DNA from: Saprospiraceae bacterium
Lineage (GTDB): Bacteria > Bacteroidota > Bacteroidia > Chitinophagales > Saprospiraceae
Length of the DNA stretch: 32,963 bases
Direction of reading: 5' to 3'
NCBI GenBank assembly: GCA_020629935.1
Contig: JAHDCJ010000059.1
Location: 1 to 32,963, forward strand
Shown: in pieces, positions 1 through 7,500 of the stretch
Layout: the number at the start of each line of letters is the position of its first letter
How positions within the stretch are numbered: position 1 is the stretch's first letter
The notes under the pieces: generated by a model
The model's input: only the letters and a program-made list of their open reading frames with translations
Databases searched by the model: none
What the model was told of the DNA's origin: nothing
Position numbers and translations under genes: made by a program

Positions 1-2
1 AA

Positions 3-2555
3 GAAGTCAAAAGACGGATGCTAGAAAAAGGTATTGACCTAGATAATGTCAATACAGAAGATCCTATTCAAGTTCTTGAGGCTGAAAAAACTTTAAAAGT
101 TGTTCTTGCTGAATTGGAGGCAGAAAAGTTATTACAAAATAGTGTTGAATCAGATACCGTAGTCCATGTTTTAGATGTGGATAAAATTTCAATTGAAGAA
201 AACGAATCTGATAAATCAAAAGTAAAAGTAGAAGCGAAGAAACCGCCTTCTAACATTTTTGGTCAACATATCTTTCAAAATAAAAACTTAAGCTATTTTC
301 AGTCATCAACAGAATTAAATGTACCAATAACATATATTATTGGAGTAGGTGATAAATTGGCAGTTTCAATTTGGGGAAGATCGCAATTAAATGAAATCCA
401 TGAGGTCAATAGTGATGGTGCAATTGTCTTGAGTAATTCCGTTAGAGTTTTGCTGAGGGGACTTAGCCTAATTGATGCGAAGATTAAATTAGAAAAAATA
501 TATTCACAATATTATCGATTTAAAAAAGGAGAATTTTCAGTTGAAATTTCTCAAGCTAGAAACATCAATATTAATATTGTTGGAGAAGTCATGAATTATG
601 GCAGTTTTAATTTATCTGCAACGAATAACATTTTCAACGCACTTATCCTTGCTGGTGGCCCGACAAGGATTGGAACAGTAAGAAATATTAGTCTTATCCG
701 CCCTGGAGAAGATGTTCGGAAAATTGATTTATATGACTATCTATTAGATCAAAACAAACCATTAGATCTCTACTTAATGGAAAATGATATTATTAATGTT
801 CCTGTTGTAGAGCGTTTAGTGGAAATAAAAGGAGGGGTTAGAAGACCATATATTTATGAATTGAAGCCCGGGGAAAATTTAAAACAATTGATTTCTTTTT
901 CAGGTGGACTAGAAAGTAACGCGATAAAGCGAAATATTACAATAAAAAGATTTATTGGCGATAAGGAAATAATTGATAATGTCAATTTAGAGGAGCTTTT
1001 AAGAAATTCAAAAACATACAATTTATTAGATGGTGACATCATTACCGTGAATACTATCGCAAATAGTTATCAAAACTTTGTTTCAGTTTCTGGTGCAGTT
1101 GATATACCCGGAAATTATGCGATTGATGGAAATACTAGATTGAAAGACGTTATACAAAGATTAAATTTAAATCCAAATGCCTTAACTTCTTTAGCCTATA
1201 TAAGAAGGAAAGAATTTAATCGTAAAAAATCATCATATATATTCGTTAACATCGATAATATATTATTGAATGAAAGCGATAAAGACAATGTTATTTTACA
1301 GTCAGAAGATGAAATTGTGATTTATTCTCAGTCTAGGTATGTAGATCAAGAATATTTTTATGTAGAAGGTGCTGTTAGAGAACCAAATCAATTTACCTTG
1401 GATAGTAAAGGAGTGGTTTCTATAGATGAAGCCATTTATTTAGCTGGTGGACTTAAAAGAGATGCGACTAATTTTGCCTATATAAAACGAAGAAGTAGCA
1501 ACCAAGATATTGAATACATCAGAGTAGATTTAAGTGACAGCAGCGACAAGCCAATTTTACAAGCTAAAGATATTCTTCACATTTATAGTTCAGTTGACTA
1601 TTCGGACGAGACTTTTATAAGTATTGGAGGAGCTATACGTAAACCTGGGCAATTTCGATACGACAAATCATTACGATTGAAAGATCTCATTACTTTAAGT
1701 GGCGGTTTAAAAATAGAGTCTGCCCCGTACAGAATAGATATTTTCAGATTGGATTTTGATGATAAAAACAAAAGTAAAACCTTAGCTGCCACTGTGGCTA
1801 TTGATAAAGATTTTAATCTCTTTGATGAAGATGAGTTTTTGTTAGAGCCATTCGATCAAGTTTACGTAAGAAATGCTCCTGAATTCGAGCTTCAAAAAAC
1901 CATTCGAATAGAAGGAGAAATAAAATTTGAAGGACCATATGCAATTTTACAAGATAATGAACGGATATCTTCAGTGATCGAAAGAGCAGGTGGGCCTACA
2001 AAAGAAGCCTTTTTAGAAGGTGCAACTCTTTTTAGGCCCAATGGAAATATGGGTTATGTTATATTAAACTTAGACGAGGCTCTTCGAGATAAAAATTCAA
2101 ATCAAAACCTTCTTCTTAAAGCAGGAGATATTATAAACATACCAAAGAACAAAGATCTTGTTACCATAATTGGAGAAACAAGAGTTTCAGAATTATATTC
2201 TAAAGAAATTACAAATCAAGGAAAAATAAACGTTGCCTTTCATAAGAAGAAAAACGCAAAATACTATATCGATGAGTACGCAGGAGGTATTGGTAAAAAT
2301 GGCAAAAAAGATCTAGTAACCGTTACTTATCCTTCTGGTGAAGTCAAAAGAGCAACTCGATTTTTATTTTGGCACAATTATCCAGAAGTAAAGCCTGGTT
2401 CTGTCATTAGTATTGGAAAAAAACCAATCAAAGTCGAAAAACTGAACGATAGCGGAACCAAAGAAAAAACGGATTGGAGTAAAGTCGTAGCTGACTCAAT
2501 TGGGCAAGCTACTGCAATTTTATCTTTAATTCTTTTACTACAACGCGTGGATTAG
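3..2555 (+). CDS. SLBB-domain polysaccharide export protein (5' end outside window)
   Basis: This is an outer-membrane polysaccharide exporter of the Wza/BexD class, in the long multi-SLBB form common in Bacteroidota. The frame is open to the left edge, so the signal peptide and true start lie outside. The first in-window ATG is at 18, but the codons before it are continuous and coding-like. Counting from that ATG, a charged helical stretch comes first. A polysaccharide-export domain follows at about residues 100-185 (IGVGDKLAVSIWG). SLBB-type repeats then recur near 187 (VGEVMNYG), 271 (GGVRRPY), 356 (SGAVDIPG), 447 (EGAVREPNQ), 535 (GGAIRKPGQ) and 630 (EGEIKFEG), with a degenerate one near 717. 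A short hydrophobic segment (ATAILSLILLLQ) ends the protein. At over 845 residues it is about twice the length of Wza. It opens the cluster and pairs with the Wzz-like protein at 7501. The product class is confident; the substrate is inferred from context. Confidence 0.9.
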   Translation, partial: EVKRRMLEKGIDLDNVNTEDPIQVLEAEKTLKVVLAELEAEKLLQNSVESDTVVHVLDVDKISIEENESDKSKVKVEAKKPPSNIFGQHIFQNKNLSYFQSSTELNVPITYIIGVGDKLAVSIWGRSQLNEIHEVNSDGAIVLSNSVRVLLRGLSLIDAKIKLEKIYSQYYRFKKGEFSVEISQARNININIVGEVMNYGSFNLSATNNIFNALILAGGPTRIGTVRNISLIRPGEDVRKIDLYDYLLDQNKPLDLYLMENDIINVPVVERLVEIKGGVRRPYIYELKPGENLKQLISFSGGLESNAIKRNITIKRFIGDKEIIDNVNLEELLRNSKTYNLLDGDIITVNTIANSYQNFVSVSGAVDIPGNYAIDGNTRLKDVIQRLNLNPNALTSLAYIRRKEFNRKKSSYIFVNIDNILLNESDKDNVILQSEDEIVIYSQSRYVDQEYFYVEGAVREPNQFTLDSKGVVSIDEAIYLAGGLKRDATNFAYIKRRSSNQDIEYIRVDLSDSSDKPILQAKDILHIYSSVDYSDETFISIGGAIRKPGQFRYDKSLRLKDLITLSGGLKIESAPYRIDIFRLDFDDKNKSKTLAATVAIDKDFNLFDEDEFLLEPFDQVYVRNAPEFELQKTIRIEGEIKFEGPYAILQDNERISSVIERAGGPTKEAFLEGATLFRPNGNMGYVILNLDEALRDKNSNQNLLLKAGDIINIPKNKDLVTIIGETRVSELYSKEITNQGKINVAFHKKKNAKYYIDEYAGGIGKNGKKDLVTVTYPSGEVKRATRFLFWHNYPEVKPGSVISIGKKPIKVEKLNDSGTKEKTDWSKVVADSIGQATAILSLILLLQRVD

Positions 2556-2563
2556 TTGTAAAG

Positions 2564-2586
2564 ATTGAGTAATTTTACTACTCAAT
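2564..2586. repeat. Perfect inverted repeat abutting the regulator start codon
   Basis: The arms ATTGAGTA and TACTCAAT (8 bp each) are separated by seven bases (ATTTTAC). The right arm ends one base before the ATG at 2588. There is no following T-run, so it does not look like an intrinsic terminator. It could be an operator for the winged-helix protein it precedes, or an RNA hairpin over the translation start. The symmetry is seen directly; the role is inferred. Confidence 0.6.
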
Positions 2587-2587
2587 T

Positions 2588-3127
2588 ATGATAGAGACAC
2601 TAATTTCTTCTAAAACGCGTATTAAGTTGCTTTTAAAATTCTTTTTAAATAGCAATGCAACTGCGTATTTAAGGGGTCTAGAGGCTGAGTTTGGTGAATC
2701 AACCAATTCGATAAGGTTGGAATTAAATCGATTTGAAAAAGCTGGTATGCTGAAATCCTTTTTAAAAGGAAATAAAAAATTCTTTACAGCCAATACCGAT
2801 CATCCACTTTACTCTGAAGTCAATAGTATTGTTTTAAAATACTTAGGCTTTGATCAAATAATTGAAAATGTAATTAAACGCCTTGGGAAGGTTGAAAAGG
2901 TTTTTATCACTGGCGACTTCGCTCTTGGTAAAGACAGTCCTATAATTGATTTGGTATTTGTAGGAGACATCGACAAAAACTACTTAATAGAACTCGTTGG
3001 AAAAGTAGAAAACTTAATCAAACGGAAATTGAGATATTTACACTATGTCACTGCCGTGGACGCTGAAAACTATTTGAAACAATCAAATGAAAAGAATTTA
3101 TTGTTGTGGGAAAATGATATGAGATGA
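2588..3127 (+). CDS. Winged-helix / nucleotidyltransferase-like regulator
   Basis: This is a small 179-residue protein with two parts. Residues about 8-70 look like an ArsR-like winged helix: helices around SKTRIKLLLKFF and RGLEAEFGESTNSIRLELNRFEKAG, then a basic wing (LKGNKKFFTAN). Residues about 100-160 resemble a degenerate nucleotidyltransferase fold, with TGDFALGKDSPIIDLVFVG in the place of the usual GSxARG...SDxDL signature. The catalytic Asp pair appears incomplete, so catalysis is doubtful. Such proteins occur beside UpxY-type genes in Bacteroidota surface polysaccharide loci, which suggests a regulatory role. Its stop overlaps the upxY start (ATGA), implying translational coupling, and an 8-bp inverted repeat touches its own start codon. 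The fold assignment is moderate; the function is unproven. Confidence 0.7.
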   Translation: MIETLISSKTRIKLLLKFFLNSNATAYLRGLEAEFGESTNSIRLELNRFEKAGMLKSFLKGNKKFFTANTDHPLYSEVNSIVLKYLGFDQIIENVIKRLGKVEKVFITGDFALGKDSPIIDLVFVGDIDKNYLIELVGKVENLIKRKLRYLHYVTAVDAENYLKQSNEKNLLLWENDMR

Positions 3128-3678
3128 TGACGATGAAAAATAATTCTGAAAAACAAAATTTGATAAAACATAAAAAGTGGTTTGCAATTAAAGTAAAATA
3201 TAAATGCGAAAAACTTGTTCGAGATCGCTTAGTCCTCAAAAACATTGAGGCCTATGTACCTCTTTTAAAAACCATCAAGACTTATGCTTCTAAACGAAAA
3301 ACTGTTGAGAAGCCTATTATTCATTCTTTTGTTTTTGTTAATGTTTCGAAACAAGATTATAAAATGATCTTAAGTACCCAACATGTCTTTGATTTTCTCA
3401 AAATCGGGAACGAATTAACACCCATTCGTAATGAAGAAATTGATTTACTGAAACAAGTAGTTGGCGAAAATCTAAATGTAAAAGCGGAAGAAAAATCACT
3501 TGTTGTTGGAGATCCCGTTGAAATCATTCGAGGAAACTTGACTGGATTAAACGGAATACTAACTGAAGAAAAAAATAAAAAAGAATTCATTGTTGAGCTT
3601 CCTTCTTTTGGAATTCAATTAAGAATTGAAATTAATAAAGCCTTTTTAAGGCCTATTCAAAACAAGCAATTAGTTTAA
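3124..3678 (+). CDS. UpxY family NusG-like transcription antiterminator
   Basis: This 184-residue NusG/RfaH paralogue of the UpxY family is predicted to bind RNA polymerase and let it read through the very long operon downstream. The NGN domain starts at KKWFAIKVKYKCEKLVRDRL (about residues 16-35) and includes AYVPLLKTIK and the IHSFVFVNV strand. A KOW-like segment follows at about 125-180 (VVGDPVEIIRGNLTGLNGIL). The start overlaps the preceding regulator by four bases. Further in-frame ATGs at 3127 and 3133 are also possible. In Bacteroides, UpxY proteins act on the 5' leader of their own polysaccharide operon. Here the candidate leader lies immediately downstream (3679-3756), ahead of about 29 kb of co-directional genes. 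The family call is confident; the exact target is inferred. Confidence 0.9.
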   Translation: MMTMKNNSEKQNLIKHKKWFAIKVKYKCEKLVRDRLVLKNIEAYVPLLKTIKTYASKRKTVEKPIIHSFVFVNVSKQDYKMILSTQHVFDFLKIGNELTPIRNEEIDLLKQVVGENLNVKAEEKSLVVGDPVEIIRGNLTGLNGILTEEKNKKEFIVELPSFGIQLRIEINKAFLRPIQNKQLV

Positions 3679-3708
3679 TCTATTGCTTCAGGATTATCGT
3701 TTTTGCCT

Positions 3709-3727
3709 ATAAGTCGTCTCGACTTAT
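3709..3727 (+). promoter_or_regulatory. Leader hairpin between upxY and rmlB
   Basis: This is a perfect 8-bp stem, ATAAGTCG and CGACTTAT, with a three-base loop (TCT). It lies in the 78-base gap between upxY and the first biosynthetic gene. No T-run follows, so it is not a standard intrinsic terminator. It is a candidate pause or antitermination structure in the RNA. The symmetry is direct observation; the function is inference. Confidence 0.6.
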
Positions 3728-3731
3728 TGAG

Positions 3732-3743
3732 GGCGGAGCCGTA
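3732..3743 (+). promoter_or_regulatory. ops/JUMPstart-like GC-rich motif
   Basis: The 12 bases GGCGGAGCCGTA stand out in an AT-rich leader. They resemble the RfaH recruitment element ops (GGCGGTAGCGTG): the GGCGG core is shared, then AGC and GT follow, with one deletion and one insertion. GGC-GGA-GCC could form a tiny hairpin on the non-template strand, as ops does. It lies five bases after the leader hairpin and 13 bases before the rmlB ATG. That this is a UpxY recruitment or pause site is inference. Confidence 0.35.
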
Positions 3744-3756
3744 TCACAATACAAAA

Positions 3757-4809
3757 ATGAACATTCAAAACATACTTGTTACAGGTGGAGCTGGTTTCAT
3801 TGGTTCAGAGGTAATCCGTCAATTGGTTACATTGGAAAACACCAACGTAATCAATTTGGACAAATTAACTTATGCTGGAAATCTTGAAAACCTAAAGAGT
3901 GTTGAATCCAACTCAAACTATACTTTCGTAAAAGGCGATATTTGTGATGAAAGTTTATTAAAAGAGCTTTTTAAAACACATAAGATTTCTAAAGTTATTC
4001 ATTTAGCTGCTGAAAGTCATGTTGATCGATCCATTAATGATCCTCTATTGTTTGTCAGGACCAACCTAATTGGTACAGCTACTCTATTAAACGTTGCCAA
4101 ATCTTCTTGGGAAGGTGACTATATCAATAAAGTCTTTTATCACATATCAACCGATGAGGTATATGGATCACTAAATTTTGGAAACGATTTATTTAAAGAA
4201 ACAACTTCTTATGATCCTAGAAGTCCATATTCTGCTTCCAAAGCTGGGTCAGATCATTTAGTTAGATCTTTTTTTCACACCTATGGCTTCCCAATTTTGA
4301 TTAGCAATTGTTCTAACAACTATGGACCATATCAATTTCCCGAAAAACTAGTGCCACTTTGTATTAATAACATCCTCAATAAAAAGCCATTGCCAATTTA
4401 TGGCAAGGGTGAAAACATACGAGATTGGCTTTATGTAAGTGATCACGCTGATGCGATATTAACAATATTGAAAAATGGTCAAATAGGAGAAACTTACAAC
4501 ATTGGAGGCAATAACGAATGGTCCAACTTAGATCTGGTAAAAGTAATTTGTAAAACAATGGATCTAAAACTAAATAGGCCTGAAGGAGACAGTGAAAAAC
4601 TTATCACTTTTGTCCAAGATCGAGCTGGTCATGATTTACGTTATGCCATCGACTCTTCCAAAATTCAAAAAGAATTAGGGTGGACTCCAAGTCTTCAGTT
4701 TGAAGATGGTTTAAAGTTAACTGTTGATTGGTATCTGCAAGAAACAGAATGGTTAAGAAACGTGAGTTCGGGTGAGTATAAATCTTATTATAAAAACCAA
4801 TACGGTTAA
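3757..4809 (+). CDS. rmlB: dTDP-glucose 4,6-dehydratase, first copy
   Basis: This enzyme converts dTDP-glucose to dTDP-4-keto-6-deoxyglucose. The reading frame is open from 3703, but the ATG at 3757 gives 350 residues, identical in length to the second copy at 15068, and places the Rossmann motif (TGGAGFIGS) at the N-terminus as expected. The extra 18 codons would translate the leader hairpin. Extended-SDR features are clear: STDEVYG for the TDE catalytic region, Tyr158 and Lys162 in the YxxxK pair, and SNCSNNYGP. Conservation with the second copy is high, roughly two thirds by eye, but synonymous sites differ widely, so the pair is not a recent duplication. No rmlA adjoins this copy; the rmlA is 11 kb downstream. 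Confidence 0.93.
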   Translation: MNIQNILVTGGAGFIGSEVIRQLVTLENTNVINLDKLTYAGNLENLKSVESNSNYTFVKGDICDESLLKELFKTHKISKVIHLAAESHVDRSINDPLLFVRTNLIGTATLLNVAKSSWEGDYINKVFYHISTDEVYGSLNFGNDLFKETTSYDPRSPYSASKAGSDHLVRSFFHTYGFPILISNCSNNYGPYQFPEKLVPLCINNILNKKPLPIYGKGENIRDWLYVSDHADAILTILKNGQIGETYNIGGNNEWSNLDLVKVICKTMDLKLNRPEGDSEKLITFVQDRAGHDLRYAIDSSKIQKELGWTPSLQFEDGLKLTVDWYLQETEWLRNVSSGEYKSYYKNQYG

Positions 4810-4823
4810 ACTAGAAGGCAATT

Positions 4824-5954
4824 ATGGAAAAAATTCAAATGGTCGATGTCCGGACCCAATATTTAAAAATAAAAGAGGACATTGATAGGCAAATAAATGA
4901 AGTTATAAATTCTTGTGCTTTCATTAACGGTCCTAAAGTCAAGGAATTTCAAAGCGAACTGGAAAAATATTTAGATGTAAAACATGTAATCCCTGTTGCC
5001 AATGGAACAGATGCTCTTCAAATAGCACTCATGTCACTGGATTTGAAGCCAGATGATGAAATTATCGTTCCGGCACATACTTATGTGGCTACCGCAGAAG
5101 TCATTGCGCTTCTAGGTTTAAAGCCAATTATGGTAGACGTTGATCCTTATACTTTCAACGTAACTTCAGAAATAATTAAAAATTCCGTAACAGATAAAAC
5201 CAAGGCTATTGTACCCGTTCATCTTTATGGACAATGCGCCGAAATGGAAGGAATCGTGAGTTTCGCACAGAAGAACAACATCGCTGTTATTGAAGATGCC
5301 GCTCAAGCCATTGGCTGTGATTATACTTTTTCTGATGGTAAAAAAGCTAAGGCTGGTACGATCGGAAATATAGGCTGTACCTCTTTTTATCCATCAAAAA
5401 ATCTTGGGGCATATGGTGATGGAGGAGCAATCTTTTGTAATGATGATGAATTGACTAAAAAGTTACGAATGATTGCAAACCATGGGCAATCCGAAAGGTA
5501 CTATCATGACATAGTAGGTTGTAATTCTAGACTTGACTCTATTCAGGCTGCGATATTAAACGTAAAGCTTAAACATTTGGACAGCTACAATGATTCGAGA
5601 CGTAAAGTTGCGAATTCCTACGATGATGCTTTTAAGAATATTGATGGAATTACTATACCCAAAAGAGCCCATTTCTCAACACACGTCTTTCATCAATATA
5701 CCTTAAGAATTGCAAACGGAAGAAGAGATGTTTTTAAGGAATATTTGGATAGTAAAGAAATTCCAAATATGATATATTATCCCGTTCCTTTGTATAAACA
5801 AAAAGCATTCGATAATAATATTCCTAAAGACTTTAGTTTACCTGTTACTACACAGCTGTCTAATGAAGTGATCTCTCTTCCTATACATTCAGAAATGCAA
5901 AAAGATCAATTAGAATATATTATCAAAACAGTTAAAGAGTTTTTTAGTTCATAA
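4824..5954 (+). CDS. wbpE: DegT/DnrJ/EryC1/StrS aminotransferase, WbpE/WlbC-like
   Basis: This is a PLP-dependent sugar aminotransferase of 376 residues. In the WbpE/WlbC branch the enzyme aminates UDP-3-keto-GlcNAcA at C3 using glutamate. Visible family marks are ANGTDALQIAL (phosphate binding), PAHTYVATAE, VPVHLYGQ, EDAAQAIG (the Asp contacts the PLP ring), and the Schiff-base Lys at about residue 192 in FYPSKNLGAYGDGGAI. The substrate is inferred from the neighbours: the next two genes are a WbpD-like acetyltransferase (two bases away) and a WbpB-like oxidoreductase, which together make the 2,3-diamino-uronate module. A purine-rich GAAGG five bases before the ATG is one of the few Shine-Dalgarno-like sites here. 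Assignment to this subfamily rather than another DegT branch depends on context. Confidence 0.85.
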   Translation: MEKIQMVDVRTQYLKIKEDIDRQINEVINSCAFINGPKVKEFQSELEKYLDVKHVIPVANGTDALQIALMSLDLKPDDEIIVPAHTYVATAEVIALLGLKPIMVDVDPYTFNVTSEIIKNSVTDKTKAIVPVHLYGQCAEMEGIVSFAQKNNIAVIEDAAQAIGCDYTFSDGKKAKAGTIGNIGCTSFYPSKNLGAYGDGGAIFCNDDELTKKLRMIANHGQSERYYHDIVGCNSRLDSIQAAILNVKLKHLDSYNDSRRKVANSYDDAFKNIDGITIPKRAHFSTHVFHQYTLRIANGRRDVFKEYLDSKEIPNMIYYPVPLYKQKAFDNNIPKDFSLPVTTQLSNEVISLPIHSEMQKDQLEYIIKTVKEFFSS

Positions 5955-5956
5955 CA

Positions 5957-6550
5957 ATGAATTACCAAGACGTTTTTATACACGATTCTGCGACAATTGA
6001 TATAGGTTGTTCTATTGGGAAAGGGACTAAAATTTGGCACTATTGCCATGTAATGGGGTCTGTAAAAATTGGTGAAAACTGTGTTTTAGGTCAAAATGTT
6101 TTTATTGGCAATAACGTGATTCTTGGAAAAAATGTAAAAGTTCAAAACAATGTTTCGATTTATGAGGGTGTAGAATGTGAGGACGATGTTTTTCTTGGCC
6201 CTTCGATGGTTTTTACCAATATTAAAAATCCAAGAAGTGCTATAAACAGAAAAGATAAATTTTTAAAAACCCGAGTTGAAAAGGGAGCTAGTGTTGGAGC
6301 AAATGCGACTATTGTTTGTGGAAACAAAATTGGTTCTTATTCACTTATAGGTGCAGGAAGTGTTGTAGTCGATAACGTGAAAGCAAATGCATTGATAGTG
6401 GGTAATCCTGGTAAACAAATTGGTTGGGTAAGTGATTATGGACATCGATTAAATTTCGTAAACAATATTGCGATTTGCCCTGAAAGTAAAATCAAATATT
6501 TTCTTCAAAATTCTGTTGTTGTAAAATTAAATGATGAGCTCATATCCTAA
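5957..6550 (+). CDS. wbpD: Left-handed beta-helix N-acetyltransferase, WbpD/WlbB-like
   Basis: This 197-residue hexapeptide-repeat acyltransferase is predicted to use acetyl-CoA to acetylate the 3-amino group of UDP-GlcNAc3NA, giving UDP-GlcNAc(3NAc)A. Nearly the whole chain is hexapeptide repeats: IGKGTKIWHYCHV, IGENCVLGQNVFIGNNVILGKNVKVQ, VEKGASVGANATIV and LIGAGSVV. The IWHYCHV segment near the start and FTNIKNPR before the final coils are typical of WbpD/WlbB. It starts two bases after wbpE and its 3' end overlaps the next gene by 20 bases, so the three genes are probably translationally coupled. Confidence 0.87.
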   Translation: MNYQDVFIHDSATIDIGCSIGKGTKIWHYCHVMGSVKIGENCVLGQNVFIGNNVILGKNVKVQNNVSIYEGVECEDDVFLGPSMVFTNIKNPRSAINRKDKFLKTRVEKGASVGANATIVCGNKIGSYSLIGAGSVVVDNVKANALIVGNPGKQIGWVSDYGHRLNFVNNIAICPESKIKYFLQNSVVVKLNDELIS

Positions 6551-7496
6551 AAGCTTTGCATTAATAGGTGCGGCTGGTTATATAGCACCTCGTCATATGG
6601 ACGCTATAAAGGAAACCGGCAACAAATTGGTCGCAGCAATGGATAAGAGTGATTCTGTTGGTATTTTAGATAAATATTTTCCTGAATGCTTTTTTTTTAC
6701 AGAATTCGAACGCTTCGAAAGACATTTAGAAAAAATAAATCGTCTTAATCAAGGGATAGATTACTTGGTTGTTTGTACACCTAACCATTTACACGATTCC
6801 CATATTCGCCTTGGTTTGCGTCTTGGCGCCAATGTAATCTGTGAAAAACCATTGGTTTTAAACCCATGGAATATTAATGCCATTCAAGCCATTGAATCTG
6901 AAACCTCCAAAAAGGTAAACCCTATTTTACAATTAAGGTTTCATCCAGAAATATTACGGTTAAAAGATTCATTAGAGCTTTCAAAAAGATACGAAGTTGA
7001 ACTAACTTATATTGCACCAAGAGGAAACTGGTACTTTTCGAGCTGGAAAGGGAATGATGAAAAATCAGGTGGCTTGTTTACAAACATTGGAATTCATTTT
7101 TTTGATGTTCTTCATTGGTTATTTGGCAAGACTAAAAAGTCAGTTGTTTATCAAAACTCATTTGATCGATCATCGGGATATTTAATACTAGAACGTGCTG
7201 ACGTCAAGTGGTTTGTTAGTAGTGACAAGGAGTTTCTTCTGAACCAAAAAAGAGAAGAACGTGCTCTTCGAAGTCTAAAAATTAATGATAAAGAATATAA
7301 CTTTACAAAAGGCTTTTCGAATTTACACCTTGAAAGCTATAATGCAATTTTAAACAACCAAGGATTTACTTCAGAAGATTCAAGAATGTCAATTCAAACA
7401 ACATATGAAATAAGAAATAAAGAATTAAGTGCTCTTGATGAAAACTGTCATCCATACGCTACTGTAACACAAAAAAATCATCCCTTTAAGGATTAG
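6531..7496 (+). CDS. wbpB: GFO/IDH/MocA oxidoreductase, WbpB/WlbA-like
   Basis: This NAD-dependent sugar nucleotide dehydrogenase has 321 residues and is expected to oxidise C3 of UDP-GlcNAcA to the 3-keto form used by the adjacent aminotransferase. The N-terminal Rossmann motif is LIGAAGYIAPRHMDAI, with Ala-Ala replacing one glycine as in WlbA relatives. The EKP motif (CEKPLVL) is present, as are QLRFHPE and GNWYFSSWKGNDEKSGG, GGLFTNIGIHFFDVLHWLFG. These fit the WlbA type closely. Two adjacent ATGs (6531 and 6534) are both possible, and both overlap the end of wbpD. The gene order is aminotransferase, acetyltransferase, dehydrogenase. The first step, a UDP-GlcNAc 6-dehydrogenase, is probably supplied by the gene at 13742. 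Confidence 0.86.
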   Translation: MMSSYPKSFALIGAAGYIAPRHMDAIKETGNKLVAAMDKSDSVGILDKYFPECFFFTEFERFERHLEKINRLNQGIDYLVVCTPNHLHDSHIRLGLRLGANVICEKPLVLNPWNINAIQAIESETSKKVNPILQLRFHPEILRLKDSLELSKRYEVELTYIAPRGNWYFSSWKGNDEKSGGLFTNIGIHFFDVLHWLFGKTKKSVVYQNSFDRSSGYLILERADVKWFVSSDKEFLLNQKREERALRSLKINDKEYNFTKGFSNLHLESYNAILNNQGFTSEDSRMSIQTTYEIRNKELSALDENCHPYATVTQKNHPFKD

Positions 7497-7500
7497 AATT

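Noticed and set aside
2564-2586. Intrinsic terminator between the exporter and the regulator
   Set aside because: The stem is AT-rich and no T-run follows the right arm.
3679-3708. Bacteroidota-type promoter ahead of rmlB
   Set aside because: A TTG at 3683 and a TTTG-ending stretch at 3698-3705 exist, but they are only 12 bases apart and the TA of TAnnTTTG is missing.
3703-3756. N-terminal extension of the first RmlB by 18 codons
   Set aside because: It would translate the leader hairpin and ops-like motif. The ATG at 3757 gives the same 350-residue length as the second copy, with the Rossmann motif at the expected place.
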